Translations under genes and position numbers: made by a program | NCBI RefSeq assembly: GCF_018916875.1 | Contig: NZ_JAHLNO010000019.1 | Coordinates: forward strand, 62,001-126,000 | From: Virgibacillus proomii | GTDB taxonomy: Bacteria > Bacillota > Bacilli > Bacillales > Amphibacillaceae | DNA: 64,000 nucleotides | Direction: 5' to 3' | The notes under the pieces: generated by a model | What the model saw: only the letters and a program-made list of their open reading frames with translations | Databases searched by the model: none | Told to the model about the DNA's origin: nothing | Shown here: positions 8,501-17,773 of the stretch, piece after piece | Layout: each line of letters opens with the position of its first letter | How positions within the stretch are numbered: position 1 is the first letter of the stretch

Positions 8501-9277
8501 TTATTTATCGACATTTACATTTTCTGTAGCATACTTAATATCAATATTATTTTTTCTACAATATTCTTTATAATTTTCTGGAACGGTATCCGATGTAATA
8601 ATTTGATTAAAATGTCCAATGGACGCATAAGTAATTAGTGCGGCCTTATCAAATTTAGAGTGGTCTACTAGCAAAATATTCTTATCGGCCTTTTCCACAA
8701 TCCGGCGTTTAATATCATATTCTAGTAGATCAGAATTTGTGACACCACGTTCAATTGAAATTCCTGTTGCTGCCATAAAGCTTTTGGTAATATTGATACG
8801 CTTAAAATAGTCCCAAGACTCTACATTGACAAAGGATTGGGTAGTGTGTTTGTACGTCATACCAATTAAAATCAGCTCGTAGTTACTTAATTCAGCAGCT
8901 TTATTAATAATATTTAAATTATTAGTGATGATCGTTACATGTTTGTCCGGATCAAAAAAGTCACCAATACAACTGGCCGTTGTACCTGAATCGATATAAA
9001 TTAAATCGTGATCTTCAATTTCTTCTGCTGCAGCTTTGCCAATAGCCATTTTTTCTTTTGCATGACTAGTATGTCGATATTCATATGGTTGTAATTGATT
9101 TGAAAGTGAGGCAACTCCACCATACACTTTTTTTATTGTTCCCGATTCTAAAATTTTGTTAATATCTCTTCGAATCGTATTTTTCGATACATTAAATTTC
9201 TCGCATAATTCATTAATACTAGCACTTCCATTTGCATGGATATATGCTTCAATTTCTTGTATTCGCTTTAATTTCAT
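8501..9277 (-). CDS. iolR: DeoR-family repressor of the inositol genes
   Basis: A 258-residue DeoR-type regulator. The N-terminal helix-turn-helix is at about 18-40 (INELCEKFNVSKNTIRRDIN), followed by the sugar-phosphate-sensing DeoRC domain with the conserved IYIDSGTT and ITNNLNI elements. In B. subtilis IolR is released from DNA by 2-deoxy-5-keto-gluconate 6-phosphate, the IolC product. The start at 9277 follows AAAGGAGAA; a 20-residue longer frame lacks such a site. It is divergent from iolA, and the intergenic region holds a motif repeated before the MFS gene. The iolR symbol rests on family and context. Confidence 0.8.
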   Translation of the reverse strand: MKLKRIQEIEAYIHANGSASINELCEKFNVSKNTIRRDINKILESGTIKKVYGGVASLSNQLQPYEYRHTSHAKEKMAIGKAAAEEIEDHDLIYIDSGTTASCIGDFFDPDKHVTIITNNLNIINKAAELSNYELILIGMTYKHTTQSFVNVESWDYFKRINITKSFMAATGISIERGVTNSDLLEYDIKRRIVEKADKNILLVDHSKFDKAALITYASIGHFNQIITSDTVPENYKEYCRKNNIDIKYATENVNVDK

Positions 9278-9331
9278 TGATAATTCTCCTTTAAAAATAT
9301 TCATTACTACCATAACATGCTCTATGCAGTT

Positions 9332-9356
9332 AATCAATAGTTAACCACAACTTAAC
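9332..9356. promoter_or_regulatory. Candidate IolR operator in the iolR-iolA intergenic region
   Basis: AATCAATAGTTAACC...CTTAAC closely repeats 6158-6181 upstream of the MFS gene. It lies 55 bp before the iolR start, where a repressor would cover the divergent promoters. The 9357-9492 remainder is AT-rich and must hold the iolA promoter. Confidence 0.5.
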
Positions 9357-9492
9357 AAAAAAATGGATTTTTATAATTTCTTTCCTTGACTACTAAAACA
9401 TATTGTTTTATGATTGACTTGTAATCAAGATATGCCAAAATGTTCACCAAAACATTACAATAAAAATTCACAAATAAAAAAGAGGTGTCCAA

Positions 9493-10953
9493 ATGGGAAG
9501 TGTAAGAACGTTAAAGAACTTTGTTGGTGGAAAGTGGGTAACTAGTACCACAGAAAAATATGAAGATGTTATCAATCCGGCTACTGGTGAAATGATTGCT
9601 AGCGTACCTTTATCTACAAGGAAGGAATTGGATGAAGCAGTAAAAGTTGCAAGTGAAGCATTTACATCATGGAGCAAAACGGCAGTTCCAAGAAGAGCAC
9701 GAATTCTATTTAAATTTCAACAATTACTCATCGAAAATAAACAAGAACTTGCGAGGTTAATTACTACTGAAAATGGAAAGGCATTCAAGGAAGCATTAGG
9801 TGAAGTACAGCGCGGAATTGAAAATGTTGAATTTGCAGCTGGTGCTCCAAGCCTAATGATGGCTGATTCATTATCATCAATCGCAACAGATGTAGAAGCA
9901 ACGAACTATCGTTATCCAGTTGGTGTAGTTGGCGGAATTTCACCGTTTAACTTTCCAATGATGGTTCCATGTTGGATGTTTCCAATGGCTATTGCTTGTG
10001 GGAATACATTCATTTTGAAACCTTCTGAACGCACACCATTATTAACAGAAAAGTTAGCGGAACTTCTTGCTGAAGCAGGACTTCCTGATGGTGTATTCAA
10101 TATTGTTCATGGTGCGCATGATGTTGTAAATGGAATTTTAGAGCATCCTGAAGTTAAAGCAATCTCATTTGTCGGATCTAAACCAGTTGGTGAATATGTT
10201 TACAAAAAAGGTTCTGAACATCTAAAACGGGTGCAAGCTTTAACCGGAGCAAAAAACCACACCATTGTTTTAAATGATGCAGATTTAGATGAAACCATTC
10301 GCAATGTGATCTCAGCTGCTTATGGTTCTGCTGGTGAAAGATGTATGGCAGCTTCCGTAGTTGCAGTAGAAGAAGGCATTTATGATAAATTTATGGAAAA
10401 ACTAGTTTCTGAGGCGAAACAAATAAAAATAGGTAATGGATTAGATGAAGATGTATTTTTAGGTCCTGTTATTCGTAAAGAAAATCAACAAAGAACGTTT
10501 GATTATATTCAAAAAGGTGTGGACGAAGGTGCAACATTAGTGTTGGATGGCCGTGAAGGTATTCCAAGCGAAGGATATTTTGTAGGACCAACCATATTTA
10601 CAGAAGTTACTAAGGAAATGACAATTTGGAAAGAAGAAATATTTGCCCCAGTTCTTTGTGTAGTGAAAGTGGAAGACTTAAAAGCTGGAGTCGAATTAGC
10701 AAATGCTTCTGAATTTGCTAATGGTGCATGTCTATTTACAAATAGCGCAAGTGCTATTCGTTACTTCCGCGAAAATATTCATGCCGGAATGTTAGGAATT
10801 AACTTAGGCGTACCTGCTCCAATGGCATTCTTCCCATTTTCAGGTTGGAAGTCTTCATTCTATGGTACCTTACATGCTAACGGTAAAGATGGTGTAGATT
10901 TCTATACACGAAAAAAAGTGGTAACCGCTCGATATGCAACAAAAGATTTCTAA
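9493..10953 (+). CDS. iolA: Methylmalonate-semialdehyde dehydrogenase (CoA-acylating)
   Basis: A 486-residue aldehyde dehydrogenase of the MmsA/IolA family. It converts malonate semialdehyde (or methylmalonate semialdehyde) with CoA and NAD to acetyl-CoA (or propionyl-CoA), the last step of inositol breakdown. The catalytic cysteine is Cys284 (SAGERCMA). The IolA signatures [16 protein letters not shown] (149-164) and LKPSERTP (175-182) are intact, and the general-base glutamate of ordinary aldehyde dehydrogenases is absent at the TGAKNH position, as expected for CoA-acylating members. GAGGTG precedes the ATG. It is separated from iolB by a repeat-like island and an IS4 end, so it is probably its own transcript. 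Confidence 0.95.
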   Translation: MGSVRTLKNFVGGKWVTSTTEKYEDVINPATGEMIASVPLSTRKELDEAVKVASEAFTSWSKTAVPRRARILFKFQQLLIENKQELARLITTENGKAFKEALGEVQRGIENVEFAAGAPSLMMADSLSSIATDVEATNYRYPVGVVGGISPFNFPMMVPCWMFPMAIACGNTFILKPSERTPLLTEKLAELLAEAGLPDGVFNIVHGAHDVVNGILEHPEVKAISFVGSKPVGEYVYKKGSEHLKRVQALTGAKNHTIVLNDADLDETIRNVISAAYGSAGERCMAASVVAVEEGIYDKFMEKLVSEAKQIKIGNGLDEDVFLGPVIRKENQQRTFDYIQKGVDEGATLVLDGREGIPSEGYFVGPTIFTEVTKEMTIWKEEIFAPVLCVVKVEDLKAGVELANASEFANGACLFTNSASAIRYFRENIHAGMLGINLGVPAPMAFFPFSGWKSSFYGTLHANGKDGVDFYTRKKVVTARYATKDF

Positions 10954-10974
10954 AAGTGTGTGTTTAAAAAGAAG

Positions 10975-11160
10975 GATAAAGGATCCGTCAGCTAATCACG
11001 CTGACCTCATGTCAGCAACGCCGACACTAGCACGCCCTGTACGTCGAAAGTTCGAGGCGATGCAGTTTTGAGTAACGGAATATATGTATTTAGATACATG
11101 AGTAGCGCAGAAACAAGTCAACCAAGAAATGTGATGCGTCCTTATTACCGGACTTTTTTA
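10975..11160 (+). other. GC-rich structured island after iolA
   Basis: About 170 bp rich in short palindromes (GTCAGCTAATCACGCTGAC, ATGTCAGCAACGCCGAC, then TCGAAAGTTCGA) ends in GTCCTTATTACCGGAC followed by TTTTTTA, a small terminator-like hairpin. It is unlike the surrounding AT-rich DNA and I find no open frame. I have a sense of similar islands recurring in Bacillaceae genomes, so a dispersed repeat or a non-coding RNA are both possible. Confidence 0.4.
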
Positions 11161-11256
11161 TACTATAGGAAAGTATAAAATTTTAGGGTTTATAGTATAA
11201 GAAAAACTATAGCTTTCGCTAAAGACTTGGCGACAAGCCAAGTTTTTCTAAACAAC
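11161..11256 (-). mobile_element. Solo IS4-family end (inverted relative to 16561)
   Basis: These about 95 bp are the reverse complement, with few differences, of the left end of the IS4-family element at 16561-16660, including the hairpin ACTTGGC / GCCAAGT. No transposase is attached. Its TTTAT at 11189-11193 is uninterrupted, and serves as the empty-site reference for the repeat inserted at 60064. Confidence 0.75.
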
Positions 11257-11276
11257 TTCTAAAAAGGGGCATAACG

Positions 11277-12092
11277 ATGAGTAAATTGCAATATAAACCA
11301 AATAAAAATAGCAAAGCAGGAGTTACTCTCCTGCAAGATATTCACGAAGAGAACTCTGATTTAACATATGTTTCATTTAAATTGATGCAAATGGATAGTG
11401 GAGTAACCTATTCAGAAGTACTAAAGGATAAGGAAGTCTGCATCGTTGTTTTAACAGGAAAGGCTTCTGTTCGTACTGGCGATCAGTGGTTCAAGGATTT
11501 AGGAACTCGTGAATCCGTATTTGAAAAAAAACCGACAGATAGTATTTATATTTCAAATGACTCCGAATTTAAAATTAGTGCTGATCGTGCGTGTAAGCTA
11601 GCATTATGCTATGCACCATCAACAGAGAAAAAACCGGCTCAAGCAATTAGAGCCGCTGATAATTCGGTTGAACATCGAGGGAAATACCAAAACAAACGAA
11701 TGGTACACAATATTTTACCTGACAGTATTGATATCTCGAATAGTCTATTAGTTGTGGAAGTATATACGGAGGGTGGTAACTTCTCTAGTTATCCTCCTCA
11801 CAAACATGATCGTGATAATCTTCCGGAAGAATCATTTTTAGAGGAAACTTATTATCATGAAATAGATCCTGAACAGGGGTTTGTGTTCCAACGCGTGTAT
11901 ACGGATGATCGCTCATTAGATGAAACAATGAGTGTTGAACACGGTGATGTGGTATCCGTTCCAAAAGGCTATCATCCAGTAGGAGTGCCAGATGGATACA
12001 CTTCCTATTACTTGAATGTTATGGCTGGACCTAAGAAAATCTGGAAATTTCATAATGATCCAGACCATGAATGGATTTTAGCCAGAAAGTAG
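11277..12092 (+). CDS. iolB: 5-deoxy-glucuronate isomerase
   Basis: A 271-residue bicupin of the IolB/KduI-like family and of normal length. It isomerises 5-deoxy-D-glucuronate to 2-deoxy-5-keto-D-gluconate in the cytoplasm. The metal-binding cupin motif is visible in the second half (YPPHKHDRD near 176-184, with the paired E-E-T-Y-Y-H-E segment after it). AAAGGGG precedes the ATG. It opens the iolB-iolC-iolD-iolJ operon, with 17 bp to iolC. The DNA upstream is a solo IS4 end, so the operon's promoter lies in or next to IS-derived sequence. Confidence 0.95.
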   Translation: MSKLQYKPNKNSKAGVTLLQDIHEENSDLTYVSFKLMQMDSGVTYSEVLKDKEVCIVVLTGKASVRTGDQWFKDLGTRESVFEKKPTDSIYISNDSEFKISADRACKLALCYAPSTEKKPAQAIRAADNSVEHRGKYQNKRMVHNILPDSIDISNSLLVVEVYTEGGNFSSYPPHKHDRDNLPEESFLEETYYHEIDPEQGFVFQRVYTDDRSLDETMSVEHGDVVSVPKGYHPVGVPDGYTSYYLNVMAGPKKIWKFHNDPDHEWILARK

Positions 12093-12109
12093 AAGTGGAG
12101 GACAAAAAC

Positions 12110-13087
12110 ATGAAGCTATTAAAAAAAGGAAGCAAGAAATTCGATATCATTGCCATCGGTAGAGCTTGTATTGACTTAAATGCTGTCGAATATAATCGCC
12201 CAATGGAAGAAACGATGACATTTAAAAAATATGTTGGAGGTTCTCCTGCAAATATTGCAATTGGTACATCTAATTTAGGATTGATCGTCGGGTTCATTGG
12301 AAAAGTTCCCGACGATCAACACGGTCGTTATATTACCGATTATCTTCATGATAAAGGTGTGGATACAACACAAGTTGTTAAAGATAAAGAAGGACGCAAA
12401 GTTGGTTTAGCTTTTACGGAAATTAAAAGTCCAAGCGAATGCTCCATCTTAATGTACAGGGATAATGTAGCAGACCTTTACTTAACTCCAGAAGAGGTTG
12501 ATGAAGCATATATTCGTGAAACAGAAGCACTGTTAATATCTGGTACAGCACTAGCACAAAGTCCTTCCCGTGAAGCAGTGTTAGCGGCTATTGAATATGC
12601 AAAAGCTCATCATGTAAAAGTTATTTTTGAACTGGATTATCGTCCATACACGTGGGCAACCCAAGAAGAAGTATCCATTTACTATACATTAGTAGCACAA
12701 AAAGCGAATGTCGTTATTGGTACACGTGATGAATTTGATATGCTTGAAGGAAAAGAAAATGGCGATAATCAGACTACAGTAAATGAACTTTTCAAATATG
12801 AGCCGGATTTAATTGTAATTAAGCATGGGGTAGAAGGATCTTATGCTTATGTGAAGGACGGAAAGCAATACAAAGCGAATTCCTACAAAACAAAAGTATT
12901 AAAAACGTTTGGAGCTGGAGATGCTTATGCTTCTGCATTTCTTTACGCATTATTCAATGGGAAAGATGTGGAGACAGCTTTAAAATATGGTAGTGCATCA
13001 GCAGCCATTGTTGTTAGTAAACATAGTTCTTCTGAAGCAATGCCGACCGTTCAGGAAATTGAACAATTGATTGCTGAGCAATCTTGA
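12110..13087 (+). CDS. iolC: 5-dehydro-2-deoxygluconokinase
   Basis: A 325-residue PfkB-family kinase that phosphorylates 2-deoxy-5-keto-D-gluconate at C6. The N-terminal glycine-rich motif GGSPANIAIG (about 44-53) and the C-terminal anion-hole and base motif FGAGDAYASAF (about 266-276, Asp as base) are both intact. The start at 12110 follows GGAGGA; a frame opening at 12071 overlaps iolB and lacks a binding site. Its phosphorylated product is the known inducer of IolR in B. subtilis. Confidence 0.95.
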   Translation: MKLLKKGSKKFDIIAIGRACIDLNAVEYNRPMEETMTFKKYVGGSPANIAIGTSNLGLIVGFIGKVPDDQHGRYITDYLHDKGVDTTQVVKDKEGRKVGLAFTEIKSPSECSILMYRDNVADLYLTPEEVDEAYIRETEALLISGTALAQSPSREAVLAAIEYAKAHHVKVIFELDYRPYTWATQEEVSIYYTLVAQKANVVIGTRDEFDMLEGKENGDNQTTVNELFKYEPDLIVIKHGVEGSYAYVKDGKQYKANSYKTKVLKTFGAGDAYASAFLYALFNGKDVETALKYGSASAAIVVSKHSSSEAMPTVQEIEQLIAEQS

Positions 13088-13109
13088 AAGAACAGGGGGG
13101 AATCACTCT

Positions 13110-15026
13110 ATGGTAGAAACGATCCGATTAACGACTGCACAAGCGTTGATTAAATTTTTGAATCAGCAGTATTTACATGTAGACGGGGAAGAATTCCCTT
13201 ATGTAGAAGGAATTTTTCATATTTATGGTCATGGGAATGTCGTTGGTATCGGTCAGGCTTTAGAAGAAGATCCGGGTCATCTCAAAACCTTTATAGGAAA
13301 AAATGAACAAGGGATGGCCCATGCCGCTGTGGCATTTTCAAAACAATCCTTGCGGAAAAAGATTTATGCAGTGTCAACATCTGCCGGTCCCGGTGCAGCG
13401 AATATGATAGCATCTGCCGGGACGGCTTTAGCAAACAATATTCCTGTTCTTTTACTTCCGGCAGATACCTTTGCGACAAGGCAGCCGGATCCTGTACTTC
13501 AGCAAATCGAACAAGATACAAGCATGGCGGTAACGACGAATGACGCTTTTAAAGCAGTTTCCCGTTATTGGGACCGAATTCAAAGACCAGAGCAACTGAT
13601 GTCTGCTTTAGTTAGAGCATTTGAAGTAATGACAAACCCAGCTACTGCTGGTCCTGCTACGATTTGCCTGTCTCAGGATGTTGAAGGAGAAGCATTTGAC
13701 TACCCGGTAGAGTTTTTCAAAAAGCGTGTTCATTACTTTAATCGTACGGTACCAACAAAACGTGAAATCGAAGGCGCTGTAGAACGAATTAAAAACAGCC
13801 GTTATCCGGTAATTATTGTTGGCGGAGGTTGTAAGTACTCGAAAGCAAGACAAGAGTTAATAGCTATTTCTGAAAAACATCATATTCCTTTAGTAGAAAC
13901 ACATGCAGGAAAATCAACGGTGGAATGGCAATTTAAAAATAATTTAGGCGGCCTAGGGATACTGGGTACTTCCGCTGCAAATAAAGCTGTGAAAAAAGCC
14001 GATCTAATTATTGGTATCGGTACGAGGTATACCGATTTTACAACGTCTTCTAAAACACTGTTTAACTGGGATAAAATCAAATTTTTAAACATTAATATTA
14101 ATCGTCCTCAAGCTTATAAATTGGATGCTTTTCAGGTTGTTGGTGATGCTAAAGCAACACTTCAGGAACTGCTTCCGCTGTTAGAAGCCTATACAACAGC
14201 ATTTAACGATACACTTGAAGAGCTAAAAAGCGAGTGGTTGAAGGAAAGAGATCGATTAGCGAAAGTCCGATTTAAACGTGAAGGATTTGTTCCGGAAATA
14301 AAGGGACATTTTTCTCAAGAAACATTGAACGAATATGCAGATGCTTTGGATACAGAACTGACCCAAACAGAAGTGTTTATTGCTTTAAATGAAGCGGTTG
14401 ATAAAGATGCAATCGTTGTTTCAGCTGCTGGTTCATTACCGGGAGATATGCAGCGACTATGGAACCCTTCCGTACCGAATACGTATCATTTAGAATATGG
14501 GTATTCTTGTATGGGGTATGAAATTGCCGGTGCATTAGGAGCCCGTTTGGCTGCACCGGATCAAGAAGTGTACTCATTAGTTGGTGATGGCAGCTTCTTA
14601 ACGCTTCATACAGAATTGGTTACGGCTATTCAATACAATAAAAAAATCAATATTGTCCTGTTTGACAACTCGGGCTTTGGTTGTATCAATAATTTGCAAA
14701 TGGATAATGGCAGCTCTAGTCAAGGTACAGAATTTAGAACTTGGGAAAATCAAATTATGAATGTTGATTATGCAAAAGTAGCTGAAGGTTATGGAGCAAA
14801 GGCATATAAAATCAAAACTCTGGATGAATTAAAACGAGCCATTGAAGATGCGAAAAAGCAATCCAAATCAACGTTATTTGAAATTAAAGTATTGCCAAAA
14901 ACAATGACGGACGGATATGAAGGAAGTTGGTGGAATGTCGGGTTATCCGAAGTTTCCACGAAAGAAAGTATCCGAAACGCATTTCTAAATAAGCAAAAAG
15001 TAATGAAACGAGCAAGAAAGTATTAG
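13110..15026 (+). CDS. iolD: 3D-(3,5/4)-trihydroxycyclohexane-1,2-dione hydrolase
   Basis: A 638-residue thiamin-diphosphate enzyme of the acetohydroxyacid-synthase fold, matching IolD length. It hydrolytically opens the inositol-derived diketone ring to 5-deoxy-glucuronate. The N-terminal ThDP domain has the NEQGMAHAA activating-Glu segment (near 67-75), the centre is a Rossmann domain, and the C-terminal domain carries the ThDP/Mg motif VGDGSF with the downstream Asn (FDNSGFG). The start at 13110 follows AGGGGGG; the longer frame from 13071 overlaps iolC. Its need for thiamin diphosphate links loosely to the tenA salvage gene. Confidence 0.95.
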   Translation: MVETIRLTTAQALIKFLNQQYLHVDGEEFPYVEGIFHIYGHGNVVGIGQALEEDPGHLKTFIGKNEQGMAHAAVAFSKQSLRKKIYAVSTSAGPGAANMIASAGTALANNIPVLLLPADTFATRQPDPVLQQIEQDTSMAVTTNDAFKAVSRYWDRIQRPEQLMSALVRAFEVMTNPATAGPATICLSQDVEGEAFDYPVEFFKKRVHYFNRTVPTKREIEGAVERIKNSRYPVIIVGGGCKYSKARQELIAISEKHHIPLVETHAGKSTVEWQFKNNLGGLGILGTSAANKAVKKADLIIGIGTRYTDFTTSSKTLFNWDKIKFLNININRPQAYKLDAFQVVGDAKATLQELLPLLEAYTTAFNDTLEELKSEWLKERDRLAKVRFKREGFVPEIKGHFSQETLNEYADALDTELTQTEVFIALNEAVDKDAIVVSAAGSLPGDMQRLWNPSVPNTYHLEYGYSCMGYEIAGALGARLAAPDQEVYSLVGDGSFLTLHTELVTAIQYNKKINIVLFDNSGFGCINNLQMDNGSSSQGTEFRTWENQIMNVDYAKVAEGYGAKAYKIKTLDELKRAIEDAKKQSKSTLFEIKVLPKTMTDGYEGSWWNVGLSEVSTKESIRNAFLNKQKVMKRARKY

Positions 15027-15099
15027 TGAGATGGAAAAACGCTGGAGTTGGCGTAAAACCCATTTAAACAGATGCAAAACTAAAATAGGAGAAATGAGC

Positions 15100-15957
15100 A
15101 TGGAGTTAGTTACATTAAATGATGTACTGCCCAAAGCAAAGCGCAAAGGGTATGCAGTTGGACATTTTAATATAAATGGTTTCATTTGGGCGCAAGCAAT
15201 TTTGCAAGCTGCTCAAGAGGAAAAGGCTCCAGTCGTGATTGCATCATCGGATAGATTGGTAGATTATCTTGGCGGATTTAAGCAAATTGCTGACATGGTT
15301 AGAAATCTGATAAAGCGTCTTGACATTCAAGTCCCGGTCGTCTTACATTTAGACCATGGTCAAAGTGTAGAGCGTTGCTTGGAAGCAATCGATGCAGGCT
15401 ATAGCTCTGTCATGTACGATGGAAGTCATTTTCCGCTTGCAGAAAATATGAAGAATACAAAAAAAGTAGTAGACTATGCACATGCAAATGGAGTATCCGT
15501 AGAAGCAGAAATTGGTACAGTTGGCGGTTATGAAGATGGAGTTATTGGTAATATTCATTATGCAGATTTACAGGAATGTGTAGAGTTGGTTAACGCAACA
15601 AATATTGATGCTTTAGCAGCTGCATTAGGTTCTGTCCACGGTAAATATAAAGGTGAACCAAAGCTGGGTTTTAAAGAAATGGCGGAAATATCAACAGCTG
15701 TAGAGATTCCGCTTGTTCTGCATGGTGCAAGTGGAATTCCACTTGCACAGCTTCATCAAGCGATTACTTTAGGACATGCTAAAATCAATATCAATACGGA
15801 GATGAATATTGCATGGCGAAAAGCTTTACAGCATAGTTTAGTAGAAAATCCAGATGTGTATGAACCTAAAATCTTGTTGGAATCGAGTAAGCTGGTAATA
15901 AAACAAACAGTTAGTCAGAAAATAAAAGACTTTGGCTCGCATAACAAAGGCAAATAA
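15100..15957 (+). CDS. iolJ: 6-phospho-5-dehydro-2-deoxy-D-gluconate aldolase (class II)
   Basis: A 285-residue class II aldolase of the Fba/IolJ family. It cleaves 2-deoxy-5-keto-gluconate 6-phosphate to dihydroxyacetone phosphate and malonate semialdehyde. Zinc and substrate motifs are clear: HLDHGQS near 83, EAEIG near 132, HGASG near 210 and NINTE near 232. Operon position after iolD favours IolJ over a glycolytic fructose-bisphosphate aldolase. AGGAG stands 8 bases before the ATG at 15100; the ATG six bases earlier is too close to it. A strong terminator follows. Confidence 0.9.
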   Translation: MELVTLNDVLPKAKRKGYAVGHFNINGFIWAQAILQAAQEEKAPVVIASSDRLVDYLGGFKQIADMVRNLIKRLDIQVPVVLHLDHGQSVERCLEAIDAGYSSVMYDGSHFPLAENMKNTKKVVDYAHANGVSVEAEIGTVGGYEDGVIGNIHYADLQECVELVNATNIDALAAALGSVHGKYKGEPKLGFKEMAEISTAVEIPLVLHGASGIPLAQLHQAITLGHAKININTEMNIAWRKALQHSLVENPDVYEPKILLESSKLVIKQTVSQKIKDFGSHNKGK

Positions 15958-15994
15958 AAATGAAGCTATCATATGAAATAATAACGAGTGTGGT

Positions 15995-16033
15995 AAAAAC
16001 TCAAGGCTCTTTATATGGAGTTCTTGAGTTTTT
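15995..16033 (+). terminator. Intrinsic terminator of iolBCDJ
   Basis: AAAACTCAAG (15996-16005) pairs with CTTGAGTTTT (16023-16032), continuing into TTTT. It lies 40 bp after the iolJ stop. Confidence 0.8.
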
Positions 16034-16056
16034 GATGCTTTCGGATTAACCTAATG

Positions 16057-16099
16057 TTCTCTTAATCTGGTTTTTTCTTAAAATTACATTGATTTTCTT
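16057..16099. repeat. 43-bp exact repeat, copy 2
   Basis: Identical to 6034-6076. On the minus strand it follows the decayed IS3 transposase C-terminus, consistent with it being IS-derived. Confidence 0.6.
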
Positions 16100-16189
16100 T
16101 TCCTTTTGTCCTTTTTGGAATTTAGCCATTTCTTCCATTCCAACAAGGGTAAAGATTTTGTCCGAATATCGTTGCCCCTGATCCCACTT

Positions 16190-16450
16190 CAGGTGGACAA
16201 AAGGATGTAACGGGAATTAAACCGTCCTCTTTCCCGCATTTATTTTACGTAAAATTCCGTTGGTGACAAATCTAGAATACTAGAATGCATACGTCTTTCG
16301 TTATAATAAACCATAAATTCAGCGACAACCTCATTGACCTGGGCATATGTATTAAATTTCCATCTCAATAAAAGCAATTCTCCTCCAAATTGGAAATGAC
16401 TCGATATGAGCATTCATATTCGGTGTTTTTGGAGAATTCTTTCGTGCCTA
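16190..16450 (-). pseudogene. IS3-family transposase remnant (C-terminal part)
   Basis: Read on the minus strand, frames carry the C-terminus of an IS3-type DDE transposase: NAHIESF, then FNTYAQVNEVVAEFMVYYNE with RRMHSSILDLSPTEFYV. At least one frameshift separates the pieces and the N-terminal half is missing, so it is inactive. Confidence 0.7.
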
Positions 16451-16560
16451 TTTTGTAATTTTTAAAATTACTCAAAAGTATACCTTACTAGTGTTGCATT
16501 AATTGTATCTGTCGAATTCAAATACTAACAATATTCAAAAACAATCTGTTCATACAATTA

Positions 16561-17360
16561 GAAAAACTTGGCTTGTCGCCAAGTCTTTATGGCGAAAGCG
16601 AAAGCTATAGTTTTTCTTATATTATAAACCATAAAGTTTTATACTTTCCTATAGTACAAAAAAATCCTTTACAATGGAAGTACAGGTGGCTCCTGTCCAA
16701 ATCCAAAAGTAAAGGAAATCTTCATGGACAAGAATACACTAATTTCATCATTTGGTAAATGGATTTCACCAATTAATATTCAGGTGTTTGATCGCGGTTA
16801 TGTAGACGATGAACGTTTTGATCGGATGACAGATGATGGCTATTTCTTCGTTTCAAGGCTGAAAAAGAACGCCAGCATTCGTAAAGTTACCTCTTTTTCA
16901 CTTCCTGATGATGATACGGTTCTATCCGACAAAATAGTTCATATCGGAACGACACAAAAACGCACGGAAAACGTCTTTCGTTTCCTTGAAGTCATGGATA
17001 CAAAGGGAAATTTGCTTCGTTTAATCACAAATCGCTTTGATGCAAGTGCCGAAGAAATCAGTGACATTTACCGATCTCGCTGGGCAATTGAACTCTTTAT
17101 TAAATGGATGAAGCAACATGTGGTAATGAAGCACTTTTATGGAAGGCGAAACAGCTGTACAGAATCAAGTATTTTTAGTGCTCATTACCTACTGCTTACA
17201 TGTTCTTATCCAACTGGAGGTGAGAAGCGTAAAAATCTCTACTTCGAATTGCTCGCTGGTTAAAGAGAGCGCTCTGGAAACCATCCTATGTCTGAACTAG
17301 GAAGTTTGAAGAAAGATCCAGTCCGTAAATCAGCTGTTGCCGTTGTTGTCTTGGATTAAT
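16561..17360 (+). mobile_element. Internally deleted IS4-family element
   Basis: The left end (GAAAAACTTGGCTTGTCGCC onward, about 100 bp with hairpin ACTTGGC / GCCAAGT) is followed by a transposase missing about its first half. The same end occurs alone at 11161-11256 and 60037-60283 in the opposite orientation. The right boundary is approximate. The 17361-17773 gap downstream shows no gene I can support. Confidence 0.75.
16724..17338 (+). pseudogene. IS4-family transposase, internally deleted and frameshifted
   Basis: The first 20 residues (MDKNTLISSFGKWISPINIQ) match the N-terminus of ISBsu1-like IS4 transposases, then join directly to a mid-protein segment starting VFDRGYVD, which contains a catalytic Asp. 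The YRSRWAIELFIKWMKQ segment with the catalytic Glu is present. A one-base insertion after HFYG shifts the frame; the correct continuation (TAVQNQV...LITYCL) and the final RWLKRALWKPSYV appear in other frames, the latter with a Trp-to-stop change. About 180 residues, including the first catalytic Asp, are deleted, so it cannot transpose. Confidence 0.85.
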
Positions 17361-17773
17361 TGTATATTTTTATCAAATGGACAGTCCAACTTTCTTCAGG
17401 TGTTGACTTTTTAGCTCAAAATCACAGAAAGTTTGGAACTGAATATTCTTGTTTTTTTATGCAATGCTAGTGATAATTCCTATGAGAAATAAAACTATTT
17501 TAGAAGCGAAAAGAGAATACGGAAATAGGTTACGAGACAGATATAAAAATGTTATAAAGGGCTAACATCTTACTTATTTGACTTCCTGTTTTAGCATACA
17601 AGTACATATGTATACATGCATGCTTATATGCTAAATAAACATCGTAAGAATCTTCATTAGGTAAATAGTACGAGAGGTTCTGTAATGTTGATAACTGTGC
17701 TTTATAATTGATAGTCATCTTTGTTCTTCCATTTTTAAATAAGACTGTAAATACTTAATTACAGCTCCTTACA

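Noticed and set aside
16171-16260. CCCACTTCAGGTGG and TTTCCCGCATTTATTTTACG resembling a family A repeat
   Set aside because: The characteristic stems and TTTAT bounds are missing; the stretch is explained as the tail of an IS3 remnant on the minus strand.
17530-17718. 62-codon minus-strand frame
   Set aside because: Weak ribosome site, biased composition (Tyr-rich), no family resemblance, and location in IS debris.
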